Source: Deinococcus humi (GTDB taxonomy: Bacteria > Deinococcota > Deinococci > Deinococcales > Deinococcaceae). Taken from it: a DNA stretch of 64,000 nt. A program made the translations under genes and the position numbers. Shown in pieces: positions 10,355 through 18,271 of this stretch; the stretch's first letter is position 1; each line of letters opens with the position of its first letter. The stretch covers positions 62,001 to 126,000 of the forward strand of contig NZ_JACHFL010000010.1 in assembly GCF_014201875.1 (NCBI RefSeq), read 5' to 3'. Below the pieces are notes generated by a model. The model was not told the origin of the DNA and searched no databases. It saw only the letters and a program-made list of their open reading frames with translations.

Positions 10355-10389
10355 AGGTGGCGCTTTACACAGGCTTAACACGCCACCTT
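10355..10389 (+). promoter_or_regulatory. Putative response-regulator site inside a 9-bp inverted repeat, upstream of csp
   Basis: AAGGTGGCG (10355-10363) and CGCCACCTT (10381-10389) are exact inverted arms. Between and into them lies the direct repeat TTTACAC-AGGC-TTAACAC (10364-10381) with an 11-bp period, as used by OmpR-family regulators. The same direct repeat precedes 13852 and 28259. Confidence 0.65.
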
Positions 10390-10450
10390 GCACGATGGGA
10401 AGCGAACGTCCGCGTACACCACTTTTCGCCCTATTCTCCGGAGGTTTTCC

Positions 10451-10888
10451 ATGACCCAGAACGCCAGCTTGACCATCACCCGCATGCTGCAGACCCATCC
10501 CCAGAGCGGCCAGTCGCCATTCGATCTGAACGCCCTGACCGAATGCATCGAGGCCTGCTTCGAATGCGCGCAGATCTGCACCTCCTGCGCGGACGCCTGT
10601 CTGGGCGAAACCGAACACACTGGGCACCTGACCCACTGCATCCGCCTCAACCTGGACTGCGCCGACATCTGCACCACCACCGGGCGCGTCCTCGTGCGTC
10701 AGACCCAGCCGGAGATGGCCGTGATCCGCGCGCAGCTCCAGGCCTGCCTGGCGGCCTGCAAAGCCTGCGGCGACGAGTGCCAGGAGCATGCCGAGAAGAT
10801 GAACATGAAGCACTGCGCGGTCTGCGCCGAGTCGTGCCGCCGCTGTGAACAGGCGTGCCAGAAGATGCTGGATGGTCTGAGCGCCTGA
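10451..10888 (+). CDS. Four-helix bundle copper-binding protein (Csp/DUF326 type)
   Basis: The 145-residue protein has about 18 cysteines spaced as CxxxC and CxxC along predicted helices, for example CIEACFECAQIC, CIRLNLDCADIC and CAESCRRCEQAC. This is the pattern of Csp copper storage proteins, whose four-helix bundle is lined with Cys thiolates that bind many Cu(I) ions. No signal peptide is visible, so it is likely a cytosolic Csp3-like member. ATG 10451 follows GGAGG. An OmpR-type direct repeat lies 70-87 bp upstream. A second, distinct Csp is encoded at 25006-25365. Confidence 0.9.
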   Translation: MTQNASLTITRMLQTHPQSGQSPFDLNALTECIEACFECAQICTSCADACLGETEHTGHLTHCIRLNLDCADICTTTGRVLVRQTQPEMAVIRAQLQACLAACKACGDECQEHAEKMNMKHCAVCAESCRRCEQACQKMLDGLSA

Positions 10889-10959
10889 ACCTGCCTGAAG
10901 AGCTTCTGTCGCCTGCCCGCACATTTTCTGCGGCAGGCGACTTTGTTGAGGAGGACCCC

Positions 10960-11478
10960 ATGAATGAATCCATGAATCGCTCGGCTACACCGCAAGACTC
11001 AGACGAGAAGTCGATGGGCAAGATGGGCGGCAGCTATGGCCGCTTTGCGGCCATGATCGCCACCTCCACCGTGATCATGTACGGCCTGATGTACCTGAAC
11101 ACCTATCAGCTCGATCACGTCTCCTTCAGCGAGACGCGCGTGTTCATGGCGATCTATATGGGGGCCGTGATGGCGGTGATCATGCTCGGGTACATGCTGA
11201 ACATGTACAAGGACAGCCGCGTCAATCTGGGAATCTTTCTGGGCAGCCTCGTGGTCTTCGCGGGGTCCCTGTGGCTGCTGCGCTCACAGGCCACGGTGGG
11301 CGACGTGGCGTACATGAAGGCCATGATCCCGCACCACTCGATCGCCATCCTGACCAGCAACCGCGCCCAGATTAAGGACCCCCGTGTGCGCGAATTGGCT
11401 GACGAAATCATCGAAGCTCAGGTCCGTGAGATCGCCGAGATGAAGGCATTGATCGCTGACCTGGAGAGCAAGGACTAG
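10960..11478 (+). CDS. DUF305 membrane protein
   Basis: The protein has 172 residues: a Met-rich N-terminus, three hydrophobic segments at about 28-47, 58-77 and 85-103, then a DUF305 domain with the typical MKAMIPHHSIAI motif (about 120-131). DUF305 domains are common in copper-resistance loci and their His/Met residues are thought to bind metal. The start at ATG 10960 has GAGGA just upstream; an in-frame upstream extension was rejected because it overlaps the csp terminus without a ribosome site. It is probably cotranscribed with csp (71-bp gap). It converges with the sensor kinase gene. Confidence 0.85.
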   Translation: MNESMNRSATPQDSDEKSMGKMGGSYGRFAAMIATSTVIMYGLMYLNTYQLDHVSFSETRVFMAIYMGAVMAVIMLGYMLNMYKDSRVNLGIFLGSLVVFAGSLWLLRSQATVGDVAYMKAMIPHHSIAILTSNRAQIKDPRVRELADEIIEAQVREIAEMKALIADLESKD

Positions 11479-11497
11479 AAATGGAGCCTAGCAACCC

Positions 11498-12586
11498 TCA
11501 GTGAGGAGGGGCCACCAGCAGTTTCAGCGTGAAAACGCTGCCCTGCGAAGACGAACTCACGGTCAGGCTTCCGCCCATCCGCGTCGCCAGTCCACGGGCG
11601 ATGGTCAGGCCCACCCCGCTGCCGTCTCCCCGGGTGCGCGCCGGGTCCACGCGGTAAAAGCGCTCGAAGATCCGCTCCAGGTGTTCGGGAGCGATGCCGC
11701 TGCCCGTGTCGGCCACCGTGAACAGCATGTCACCGCCACGGTGTTCGGCCCCCAGCGTCACCTGACCCCCACGTGGCGTGTGCCGCAGGGCGTTGCCCAG
11801 CAGGTTGGCGAGAATCTGCGAGGCCCGCTCAAAGTCTGCGGTGACCTGCGGGAGCGCCGCCTCAGGTGAAGCGCTAAGCGTGACGCCGCGGTCCTCGTAG
11901 GCCCCTGCGAAACGCTCAAACGCGTCGGCGATCAACGCGGCGGGGGCAAAGTCACTGGAATGCAACTCCACTGCGCCCGCCTCCACCCGCGACACCACGC
12001 TGAGGTCCTGCGCCAGCCGTTCCATGGCGGCCGTCTCACGCAGGATGGCCCCAGACACGGCTTCCGGCGGCATCACGCCGTCTTTCATGGCCTCGGCGTA
12101 CCCGCGCAGCGCCGACAGGGGCGTCCGCAATTCGTGCGCCACGTTGGAGATCAGTTCCACCCGGCCCTGTTCCACCTGTTGCAATGCAGCGGCCATCCGG
12201 TTGAAGTGCCGGGCCACGTCGGTCAGTTCATCCCGGCCTTCTTCCGGCAACCTCCGCTCGTAATCGCCCGTGGCGATGGCGTGGCTGCCGTCGCGCAGCA
12301 GCTCCACCGACCGCACCACGCGCCGCGCCGAGTAAAGCGCGGTCAGCGCCGCCACCACCAGCGCCAGGGGCAACGAGGCCAGCAGCGCCGCGTTCAGGGT
12401 GCGCCGCACGCCGCGCTCCAGATCAGGGCGCAGGGACGCGCCGTCCGGACCGATCAGCGTGATCATCTGTTCGACGTGGTGTCGAATGAACGCTGAGGCC
12501 AGCACCTCGCTGATCAGCAGCACCGCGCCCAGCGCGATGCAGATCACCAGCAGGTGCGACAGGAACAGCCGGGGGTAAAGCTTCAG
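11498..12586 (-). CDS. Sensor histidine kinase, probable copper sensor
   Basis: The kinase has two membrane helices flanking a short (about 40-residue) periplasmic loop, a HAMP linker, the H-box VAHELRTPLSALRGY with the phosphoacceptor His, and N, G1 (DTGSGI), F and G2 (GDGSGVGLTIARGLA) ATPase boxes. A GTG at 12547 would truncate helix 1, so CTG 12586, which overlaps the response-regulator stop (CTGA), is preferred; this is an inference. It forms an operon with the response regulator and the DUF305 gene upstream. The DUF305/Csp context points to copper sensing, like CusS/CopS. Confidence 0.88.
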   Translation of the reverse strand: MKLYPRLFLSHLLVICIALGAVLLISEVLASAFIRHHVEQMITLIGPDGASLRPDLERGVRRTLNAALLASLPLALVVAALTALYSARRVVRSVELLRDGSHAIATGDYERRLPEEGRDELTDVARHFNRMAAALQQVEQGRVELISNVAHELRTPLSALRGYAEAMKDGVMPPEAVSGAILRETAAMERLAQDLSVVSRVEAGAVELHSSDFAPAALIADAFERFAGAYEDRGVTLSASPEAALPQVTADFERASQILANLLGNALRHTPRGGQVTLGAEHRGGDMLFTVADTGSGIAPEHLERIFERFYRVDPARTRGDGSGVGLTIARGLATRMGGSLTVSSSSQGSVFTLKLLVAPPH

Positions 12587-13269
12587 CCGCCCTCACCCCC
12601 TTCCTGGGCTTCCATGAAGCGGTAGCCCACCCCGCGCACGGTCTCTATAAACCGCGGAGCTTCAGCGTCATCGCCCAGCTTGCGGCGCAGGCCCGTGACA
12701 TGCACGTCCACCACCCGCGTCGTGCTCGGAAAGTCGTGACCCCACACCCGCTCCAGCAGCCGTTCCCGACTCCAGACCAGCCCCGGATGCTGCGCGAAGG
12801 TGCTGAGCAGGTCATATTCCAGCTTGGACAGGTCCAGGGGCTGCCCTGCCAGCGTGGCGCGGCGGGCACGCAGGTCCAGCTCCAGGTCACCGCTGCGAAT
12901 TTCATGATGGACCCCTGCCCGTCTGAGCAGGGCGCGGACCCGGGCCACCACCTCGCGTGGGCTGAACGGCTTGACCACGTAATCGTCCACGCCCAGATCG
13001 AGGCTGCGCAGCTTGTCCTCCTCCTCCCCGCGCGCGGTCAGCATCAACAGGGGCAGCTCAAGCCCCGCCGTGCGCGCCTCGCGGGCCAGGTCCAGGCCAC
13101 TGACGCCCGGCAACATCCAGTCCAGGATCGCCAGATCGACGCGCGGCAGCAGTTCGCGGGCCTGGTGGCCGTCGGCCGCCTGCAAGACCTCGTACCCCTC
13201 GCCGCTCAGATAGGCGTGCAGGATTTCCAGGATGGCCGGGTCATCATCGACGATCAGAACGCGGGCCAT
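12583..13269 (-). CDS. OmpR-family response regulator
   Basis: The 228-residue regulator has a receiver domain with acidic DDD near residues 8-10, phosphoacceptor Asp in LAILDWMLPG, conserved Thr in MLTARG and Lys in VVKPFSPRE, followed by a winged-helix DNA-binding domain ending in RGVGYRFME. It lies 25 bp downstream of the DUF305 gene and overlaps the kinase gene. The OmpR-type direct repeats upstream of its own operon, of csp and of lgt are the natural candidate targets. Confidence 0.92.
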   Translation of the reverse strand: MARVLIVDDDPAILEILHAYLSGEGYEVLQAADGHQARELLPRVDLAILDWMLPGVSGLDLAREARTAGLELPLLMLTARGEEEDKLRSLDLGVDDYVVKPFSPREVVARVRALLRRAGVHHEIRSGDLELDLRARRATLAGQPLDLSKLEYDLLSTFAQHPGLVWSRERLLERVWGHDFPSTTRVVDVHVTGLRRKLGDDAEAPRFIETVRGVGYRFMEAQEGGEGG

Positions 13270-13294
13270 GCCCGCCTTCCGCCCAGCCCCGGGG

Positions 13295-13852
13295 TCACAA
13301 CCCGCGTTTGATCAGCCACTGGCGGTAAGCGTACATCTCGTCGGCCTGGGTGCGGACGATGTCGCGGGCCAGCCCCAGCACCCGCGCGTCGCTGCTCTTT
13401 TGCAGCGCCAGGCTCGCCATGTCGATGGCGCTGGCGTGGTGCGGCAACATGCCCTCCACCAGGCCACGGTCGCTGTCCTTGCTGGCCTTGAGCGCGGTGA
13501 TCATGGTGTTCATCTCGCCCGTCATCGCGGTCTGCATGCTTTTGTCCACGCCGCCGAGGGTCTTCAGCCAGGTGTTCATCTGGCCGATCTCTTTTTGCTG
13601 CACGCCGATGATGTCCGCCGTCCAGCGTTTGACCTGGGGGTCCTTGACGTTGTTCAGGACCGTTTTGCTCATGTCGACGGCGCCCTGGTGGTGAACGATC
13701 ATCATGGAGAGGAAGGCGCGGTCAAATGCCTTGCCCTTCAGGGTCTCGAGACTGCTGTTCATAGGGGTGCCGTGGTTCATGCCAGGCATGGTCATCTGGG
13801 CGTGGGCCAGGGGCGTGAGACTGAGGGTCAGCAGCAGGGCGAGGCGTTTCAT
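13295..13852 (-). CDS. Secreted DUF305 protein
   Basis: The gene encodes 185 residues with a cleavable signal peptide (MKRLALLLTLSLTPLAHA) and a Met/His-rich mature start (MTMPGMNHG). Two DUF305 repeats follow, marked MMIVHHQGAVDMS and MLPHHASAIDMASLAL. It is likely a periplasmic metal-binding protein. It is the first gene of an operon with the response regulator and kinase, and a direct-repeat box lies 21-38 bp upstream of its start. Confidence 0.9.
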   Translation of the reverse strand: MKRLALLLTLSLTPLAHAQMTMPGMNHGTPMNSSLETLKGKAFDRAFLSMMIVHHQGAVDMSKTVLNNVKDPQVKRWTADIIGVQQKEIGQMNTWLKTLGGVDKSMQTAMTGEMNTMITALKASKDSDRGLVEGMLPHHASAIDMASLALQKSSDARVLGLARDIVRTQADEMYAYRQWLIKRGL

Positions 13853-13872
13853 GGCTGCAGCGTGGGGCAGTG

Positions 13873-13890
13873 ATGTTAAGAGCGTGTAAA
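13873..13890 (-). promoter_or_regulatory. OmpR-type direct repeat upstream of the DUF305-RR-HK operon
   Basis: Read on the minus strand it is TTTACAC-GCTC-TTAACAT, two half-sites with an 11-bp period. The same arrangement occurs at 10364-10381 and 28187-28204, which suggests autoregulation by the adjacent regulator. Confidence 0.65.
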
Positions 13891-14283
13891 GCGTGGGCCT
13901 GAGGCTGGGGAGGCACCGGCTCGAATGTGGTCATGCGTGACCCGACAATGGAGACGCAGACCGGGCGGCTGATCACGATGACTGACAGACGAATGGTGGA
14001 ACCTCCACACAAGTTGAGGACAGACGCTCAAATGCAATACAGATTCCAAGAGGGATTTCTGTTCCTATGCTAGTCAGACCCCTGCTGGGCGACGAATTCG
14101 AGTTCCCTTAAAAAGTGTCGGGTACTGAGCAGGTGCGCGATGACCGGGGGCTCTCCAGCAGTGCGGAAACAACTGCAAGGCCCGCTTGCCTCAATTCCTT
14201 GGCGTGGCTTTACGCGGAAGACATCGTCAACCCGTGCAGATAGATCAGAGTTCCACCTTACCTGGCAGGGCCAGCGGCACCCC
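13891..14283. other. Intergenic region holding a solo Tn3-type end
   Basis: No gene is supported between the two regulatory operons. The segment contains the transposon end at 14046-14082. A short plus frame near 14200 (NSLAWLYAEDIVNP) may be a gene scrap. Confidence 0.5.
14046..14082 (+). repeat. Solo Tn3-family inverted-repeat end
   Basis: This 37-bp sequence ends in CTAGTCAGACCCC and matches the right end of the transposon at 46610-46646 at most positions (GGATTTCTGTTCCT then TAGTCAGACCCC). No tnpA reading frame adjoins it, so it is a relic of another, related element. Confidence 0.75.
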
Positions 14284-15441
14284 TCAACGAACCTGTTGTG
14301 ATCGTCCTACCAGTTCACCCATGAGAACCTGCGGCAGCAGCACAGTGAAGGTCGATCCCACGCCCTCGGTACTGGTCACCTGGATGGTGCCGCCCATGGC
14401 CTCGACGAGGTGTCGGGACACCGTCAGCCCCACACCCGCCCCGATGCTCTCTTCCGCGTCCCGTGCGCGCGATTGATCCGAACGGTAGAAGCGCTCGAAG
14501 ACGTGGGGCAGGTCCTGCGTGGAGATGCCCTCCCCGGTGTCCCGCACCTCCAAACACCCGGACCTTCCACTGCCGTCTACCTGGACGGTGACGCCCCCGT
14601 GTTGCGTGTGTCGCAGGGCGTTCGACAGCAGGTTCACCAGCACCTGGGTGACCCGGTCCGGATCAGCCACAACCTGGACGTCGCGCTGCACTTCCAGGGA
14701 CAGCGTGAGGCCTTTACCCGTGAACGCCCGCTGAAACTGCGCGCAGGCCACGCCAGCAAGTTCCGCCAGCGGCAGCATCCGTGGCACCACGGGAATGACG
14801 CCCGCCTCTGCCTGCGTGACGAGCGACAGGTCCTGTGTCAGCCGTTCCAGCCGCCGAATTTCCCGGATCAGGTCCGGCCCGGCCTCCTCGATGAGGAACA
14901 CGCCGTCCAGCAGCCCCTCGGTCAGTCCACGCATGCCGGTCAATGGCGTGCGGAGTTCGTGGGCCACCGTCCCAATCAGTTCCCGCCGCCGAACCTCCGT
15001 CGCCTCCAGGGCTTCGGCCATGCGGTTGAAGCTGCTCGTCAGTTCGCCGAGTTCGTCCCGGCCCATCTCGGGGAGTCGCTCCGCGTAGTGGCCAGCCGCG
15101 ATGCGCGTACTCGCGTGGCTCACGCGCTTTACCGAGCGCAGAATCTCCCGGCTGACGAAGGCGCTCACCACCAGGGCCACCAGCAGCGTGACGGTGCTCG
15201 CCACGATCAGCGCGCTCCCAAAGGCCCCGGTAAAGCCCTCGGAGAGCTGACGGCGCATCTCTGGAATGTCACGGATCCCGAACATCTGCACCATCTGCTC
15301 GATGTGCGTCCGGTAGAAGAATGGGGCCGTCCATTCCGCAATCACGATCATGGTCGTCGCGGCCAGCGTGATCACCGCCAGGTACGAGAGCAGCAGCTTT
15401 GCCCTCAGACCCAGACCGGAAGCGGTCTCAGGCGTGGCCAA
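14284..15441 (-). CDS. Sensor histidine kinase (second system)
   Basis: The protein has about 385 residues: helix 1 (LLLSYLAVITLAATTMIVIA), a short periplasmic loop with an RTHIEQMVQMFG motif, helix 2, HAMP, H-box VAHELRTPLTGMRGL, then N, G1 (DTGEGI) and G2 (GAGVGLTVSRHL) boxes. TTG 15441 is the only plausible start codon that keeps helix 1; it overlaps the response-regulator gene by 14 bp. The periplasmic loop resembles that of the kinase at 11498 (HIEQM versus HVEQM), so the two systems are paralogous and may sense related signals. Confidence 0.88.
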   Translation of the reverse strand: MATPETASGLGLRAKLLLSYLAVITLAATTMIVIAEWTAPFFYRTHIEQMVQMFGIRDIPEMRRQLSEGFTGAFGSALIVASTVTLLVALVVSAFVSREILRSVKRVSHASTRIAAGHYAERLPEMGRDELGELTSSFNRMAEALEATEVRRRELIGTVAHELRTPLTGMRGLTEGLLDGVFLIEEAGPDLIREIRRLERLTQDLSLVTQAEAGVIPVVPRMLPLAELAGVACAQFQRAFTGKGLTLSLEVQRDVQVVADPDRVTQVLVNLLSNALRHTQHGGVTVQVDGSGRSGCLEVRDTGEGISTQDLPHVFERFYRSDQSRARDAEESIGAGVGLTVSRHLVEAMGGTIQVTSTEGVGSTFTVLLPQVLMGELVGRSQQVR

Positions 15442-16105
15442 AGCGGTACCCCACCCCCCGCACCGAGTGGATAAAGTGTGGCAACTGCCCGGATTCTCCG
15501 AGGTGTCTGCGCAGACTGACCATGTGCACGTCCACCACACGGTCCACGCCAGGAAAATTCTCCCCCCACACCCGCCCGATAAGTTCGTTGCGGGTGAAGA
15601 CCCGTCCCGGCGCTTTGGCGAGTTCGTACAGCAGGTCAAATTCCAGGGCACTCAACTCAAGCGGCTGCCCGGCCACGCTCACGGTGCGCGTCACGGGGTC
15701 CACCCGCAAATCCTCGTACACCATGGTCAGGGGGGCCGCCTCACCGGAGGTGCGCCGCAGGATGGCCTTCACCCGCGCGACCAGTTCGCGGGGGCTGAAC
15801 GGTTTGACCACGTAGTCATCTGCGCCCAGTTCCAGGCCCAGCACCCGGTCGAACTCCTCGCCCCGGGCGGTGAGCAAAATGACCGGTACGTCCGAAGATG
15901 CCCGGAGGCGCTTGCAGACGTCCAGTCCGTTCATCTTCGGCAGCATCACGTCGAGTACAACCAGCGCCAGACCGCCCGCCTCCGCCTGACGCAGGCCGTC
16001 AAGGCCGTCTGCCGCCGTGCGTACCTGGAATCCTTCACGTCCCAGGTACGCCGAGGCGACCTTGCGCACGCTTGGCTCGTCGTCCACCACCAGCACTGTA
16101 TTCAT
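15428..16105 (-). CDS. OmpR-family response regulator (second system)
   Basis: The 225-residue regulator carries the receiver residues DDE near 8-10, Asp in LVVLDVMLPK, and KPFSPREL, with a C-terminal winged helix ending RGVGYRFGHA. It is the first gene of a two-gene operon with the overlapping kinase. The divergent or adjacent TlpA/DUF3105 genes lie directly upstream on the same strand (39-bp gap from the TlpA stop), so it may belong to a longer operon starting at 17228. Confidence 0.92.
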   Translation of the reverse strand: MNTVLVVDDEPSVRKVASAYLGREGFQVRTAADGLDGLRQAEAGGLALVVLDVMLPKMNGLDVCKRLRASSDVPVILLTARGEEFDRVLGLELGADDYVVKPFSPRELVARVKAILRRTSGEAAPLTMVYEDLRVDPVTRTVSVAGQPLELSALEFDLLYELAKAPGRVFTRNELIGRVWGENFPGVDRVVDVHMVSLRRHLGESGQLPHFIHSVRGVGYRFGHA

Positions 16106-16144
16106 GTGTCACTCCAGTATGTCAGCCCGCACCACCGCGCGTCA

Positions 16145-16699
16145 TCAGAATTGCACTCCGATCCGCCGGGCACTGTTCCAGAGGTTATCCCGGGTGAAGG
16201 GTCCACTGTGTTTCTCGCGAATCACTCCGCTGGCATCGATGAAGAACGTTTCCGGTATACCCGCCACCCCGTAATCGATGGCGACCCGGGACTGCCGGTC
16301 GATCACGCTGGGGTACGGCACGGCGAATTCCCGCGTGAATGCCCGCGCGGCGTCCGGTTGATCCTGGAACACCACACCGACCATCGTGAGATTACGCGCC
16401 TCCCGCGCGAATTCCGCGAGCATCGGTGCCTCCTCTCGGCAGGGCACGCACCAGGAGGCCCAGAAGTTCACGACCATGGGCTGACCGAGGTGATCCTGGA
16501 GCCGAAACGGCTGACCGTCCAGGGTAACGAGCGTGAAGTCCGGGGCAGGCTGGCCAAGAAGTGCTGACTCTACGCCCTTGCTGGGCTTCAGGAGTGCCAC
16601 CGCCAGGGTCACCACCACAGCGGCGGCGAGCAGCGGCGGCAGCCAACGCCGCACGCCACCGGGCCGCCGGGGATCAGTCGGGGAGGCGTTCAGGGGCAC
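16145..16699 (-). CDS. TlpA/ResA-type membrane-anchored thioredoxin
   Basis: The product has 184 residues with an N-terminal anchor (WLPPLLAAAVVVTLAVALL) and a thioredoxin fold with active site WCVPC (FWASWCVPCREE) and cis-Pro motif GIPETFFID. Such proteins reduce periplasmic disulfides, typically for cytochrome c assembly or copper delivery to oxidases. The gene overlaps the DUF3105 gene by 26 bp. A paralogue with WCGPC is at 52617-53186. In this copper region it may protect or reload copper-binding thiols. Confidence 0.9.
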   Translation of the reverse strand: MPLNASPTDPRRPGGVRRWLPPLLAAAVVVTLAVALLKPSKGVESALLGQPAPDFTLVTLDGQPFRLQDHLGQPMVVNFWASWCVPCREEAPMLAEFAREARNLTMVGVVFQDQPDAARAFTREFAVPYPSVIDRQSRVAIDYGVAGIPETFFIDASGVIREKHSGPFTRDNLWNSARRIGVQF

Positions 16700-17228
16700 G
16701 GTTCCTGTACCGTTCGGTGAAGTCCACGATCTTTGCCTCGTCCAGCGTGTCCAGGGTGTACAGCCGCCGCCAGGCGGTCAGGGCCAGCGGCACCTGGAGC
16801 TGCGAGTTCGGGGCCACCACCGTCTTGTTTGGAAAGCGTTTCTGAATCGCCTCCAACCTAGCCACGTCCCCCTTCAGCAGCGCCGGATTGTACTGAATGA
16901 CCACGCCGCCGTGCTCCAGGTTATGGATCAGGGTCTCTGGCGTGATCTCGTACACGAAAGTTCCCCACGGTTGCGGCTGCACGTAATGCCAGCCACTGGT
17001 GGCAGGGGAGGAGTTGTACGCCGGGTGCTGGGCACCAACAGCGATGTGTTCCTGCCCTTGATTGGGGAAGGTCTGACCCAGTTCTCCTGTCTCTCCACCG
17101 GACCGGGCCCACCACGTCCCGCCCACCAGCGTCAGGGCGAGTGCCCCGACCAGCACGGCGGGCCAGGGGTTACGGCGCTGCGGCGCTGCGGAGAACTTCA
17201 GGTTGGTTGTCCTGTTCGCTTTCGTCAC
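16674..17228 (-). CDS. DUF3105 membrane-anchored protein
   Basis: This 184-residue protein has an N-terminal anchor (PAVLVGALALTLVGGTWWA) and a DUF3105 domain with HPAYNSSPATSGWHY (about 68-82) and LIHNLEHGGVVIQYNP, where His and Tyr residues are conserved. The function of DUF3105 is unknown; its context here is copper export. It is the first gene of a minus-strand unit with TlpA. An 18-bp shared motif lies at 17250-17267. A lipoprotein paralogue is encoded at 60669-61148. Confidence 0.85.
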   Translation of the reverse strand: MTKANRTTNLKFSAAPQRRNPWPAVLVGALALTLVGGTWWARSGGETGELGQTFPNQGQEHIAVGAQHPAYNSSPATSGWHYVQPQPWGTFVYEITPETLIHNLEHGGVVIQYNPALLKGDVARLEAIQKRFPNKTVVAPNSQLQVPLALTAWRRLYTLDTLDEAKIVDFTERYRNRAPERLPD

Positions 17229-17249
17229 GCACCCACGCTACGCGGCAGG

Positions 17250-17267
17250 TATTCAACCTCAATAAAA
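17250..17267 (-). promoter_or_regulatory. Shared 18-bp motif, copy 1
   Basis: On the minus strand it reads TTTTATTGAGGTTGAATA and lies 22 bp upstream of the DUF3105 start. Six copies of NTTTATYRARSYTGAAYA occur in this block, each before a transcription unit. Confidence 0.6.
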
Positions 17268-17314
17268 CCGGGAGTCACGTCATGTACGCAGTTCATCCCA
17301 TTTCAGCCTCTGCG

Positions 17315-17332
17315 CTTTATCAAAGCTGAACA
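17315..17332 (+). promoter_or_regulatory. Shared 18-bp motif, copy 2
   Basis: It reads CTTTATCAAAGCTGAACA and lies 22 bp upstream of the GTG start at 17355. It is divergent to copy 1. Confidence 0.6.
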
Positions 17333-17354
17333 GTGCTTCGCGGGCCTGCCTGCT

Positions 17355-17667
17355 GTGAAGCGTCTCTCCATTCTTCTCGCCGCCCTCGTCCTGACCACGG
17401 CGGGTGCCCACGGCAGTGAATCGCACACCGACGGCGGCCAGTCCTTCGCCACGCTCCAGCCCCCCGAAAGCCAGTCCTACACCCTCAGCCTGGCGGCGGA
17501 CGGGTACCCTCTGGGTGTGAGGGAAGAGCGGCGTGTGGCGTCAGCAGAAAGGTGCCTGGTCACGCGTGGCCGATGGAGCGCCCATCGTGATCGGCGTGAA
17601 TTCCAAACGGCCCGGTGAGGCCGTCTGGGTGGACGAGCAGGGGGCCGTCCACCGCAACCTCAACTGA
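17355..17667 (+). pseudogene. Small secreted protein, frameshifted
   Basis: GTG 17355 opens a frame with a signal peptide (KRLSILLAALVLTTAGAHG) and a mature start ending in SYTLSLAADGYPLG. Near 17515-17530 the apparent coding frame changes: the other frame continues SGVWRQQKGAWSRVADGAP and GEAVWVDEQGAVHRNLN and stops at 17667, while the original frame yields Arg-rich sequence to 17618. The joined protein would be about 100 residues. No family is recognised. It could be a recent pseudogene or a base-calling error. It lies upstream of the Met-rich protein gene, with motif copies 2 and 3 on either side. Confidence 0.6.
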
Positions 17668-17687
17668 ACCCTGAAGCCTCTTCTCAC

Positions 17688-17705
17688 CTTTATTGAGCCT
17701 GAACA
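17688..17705 (+). promoter_or_regulatory. Shared 18-bp motif, copy 3
   Basis: It reads CTTTATTGAGCCTGAACA and lies 54 bp upstream of ATG 17760. Confidence 0.6.
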
Positions 17706-17759
17706 GGCCGCAGATACGGTGAACACGTTCGGGATTCACACCGAACGACTGGAGGTTCC

Positions 17760-18173
17760 ATGAAACACCTTGTACTCGCGTCCATGCTGACGCTGTCCGC
17801 CGCCCTCGCCCAGACGGCCACCCCGCCCGGCACGTCCTCTCACGACATGACCATGCCGGGCAAGACGATGGGGGGCGACATGATGGGTGGGGACATGAAC
17901 GCCATGATGAAGCAGTGCATGCAGATGATGCAGGCCGGAGACGGGAACATGATGGCCCGCCCTGCCACGGCCCCGGGCCTGGACCGGCCAGCCGCCGAGG
18001 CGGTGGCCCGCGCCTTTCTTCAGGGACAGGGTAAGGCCGGGGCAGGCACGCTCCAGATCACCGAGGTGCGCCGTTCAGGCAACACCTTCCAGGTGGGTTA
18101 TCTGCAGGGCAAGGCGGCGGGCGTGCTGCATATTGACGCCACCACCGGGAACGTCACGGTCTCGCGGCCTTGA
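17760..18173 (+). CDS. Met-rich secreted copper-binding protein
   Basis: The product has 137 residues. A signal peptide (about 1-18) is followed by a Met/His-rich stretch (HDMTMPGKTMGGDMMGGDM, then MMKQCMQMM) typical of periplasmic Cu(I) binding, then a PepSY-like beta region in the C-terminal half (ITEVRRSGNTFQVGY... LHIDATTGNV). It probably buffers periplasmic copper, like CopK/PcoE-type proteins, though it is not clearly homologous to either. ATG 17760 follows GGAGG at good spacing. Confidence 0.8.
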   Translation: MKHLVLASMLTLSAALAQTATPPGTSSHDMTMPGKTMGGDMMGGDMNAMMKQCMQMMQAGDGNMMARPATAPGLDRPAAEAVARAFLQGQGKAGAGTLQITEVRRSGNTFQVGYLQGKAAGVLHIDATTGNVTVSRP

Positions 18174-18271
18174 TGAGGCCCGGTTGGCTCTCCCGTCATC
18201 CCCTGTCCGGGCCTGACTGAAACACTGAGGGTTCAGCCACGCCGCCGCTGCCCTGATTCAAGGAGGAACAG

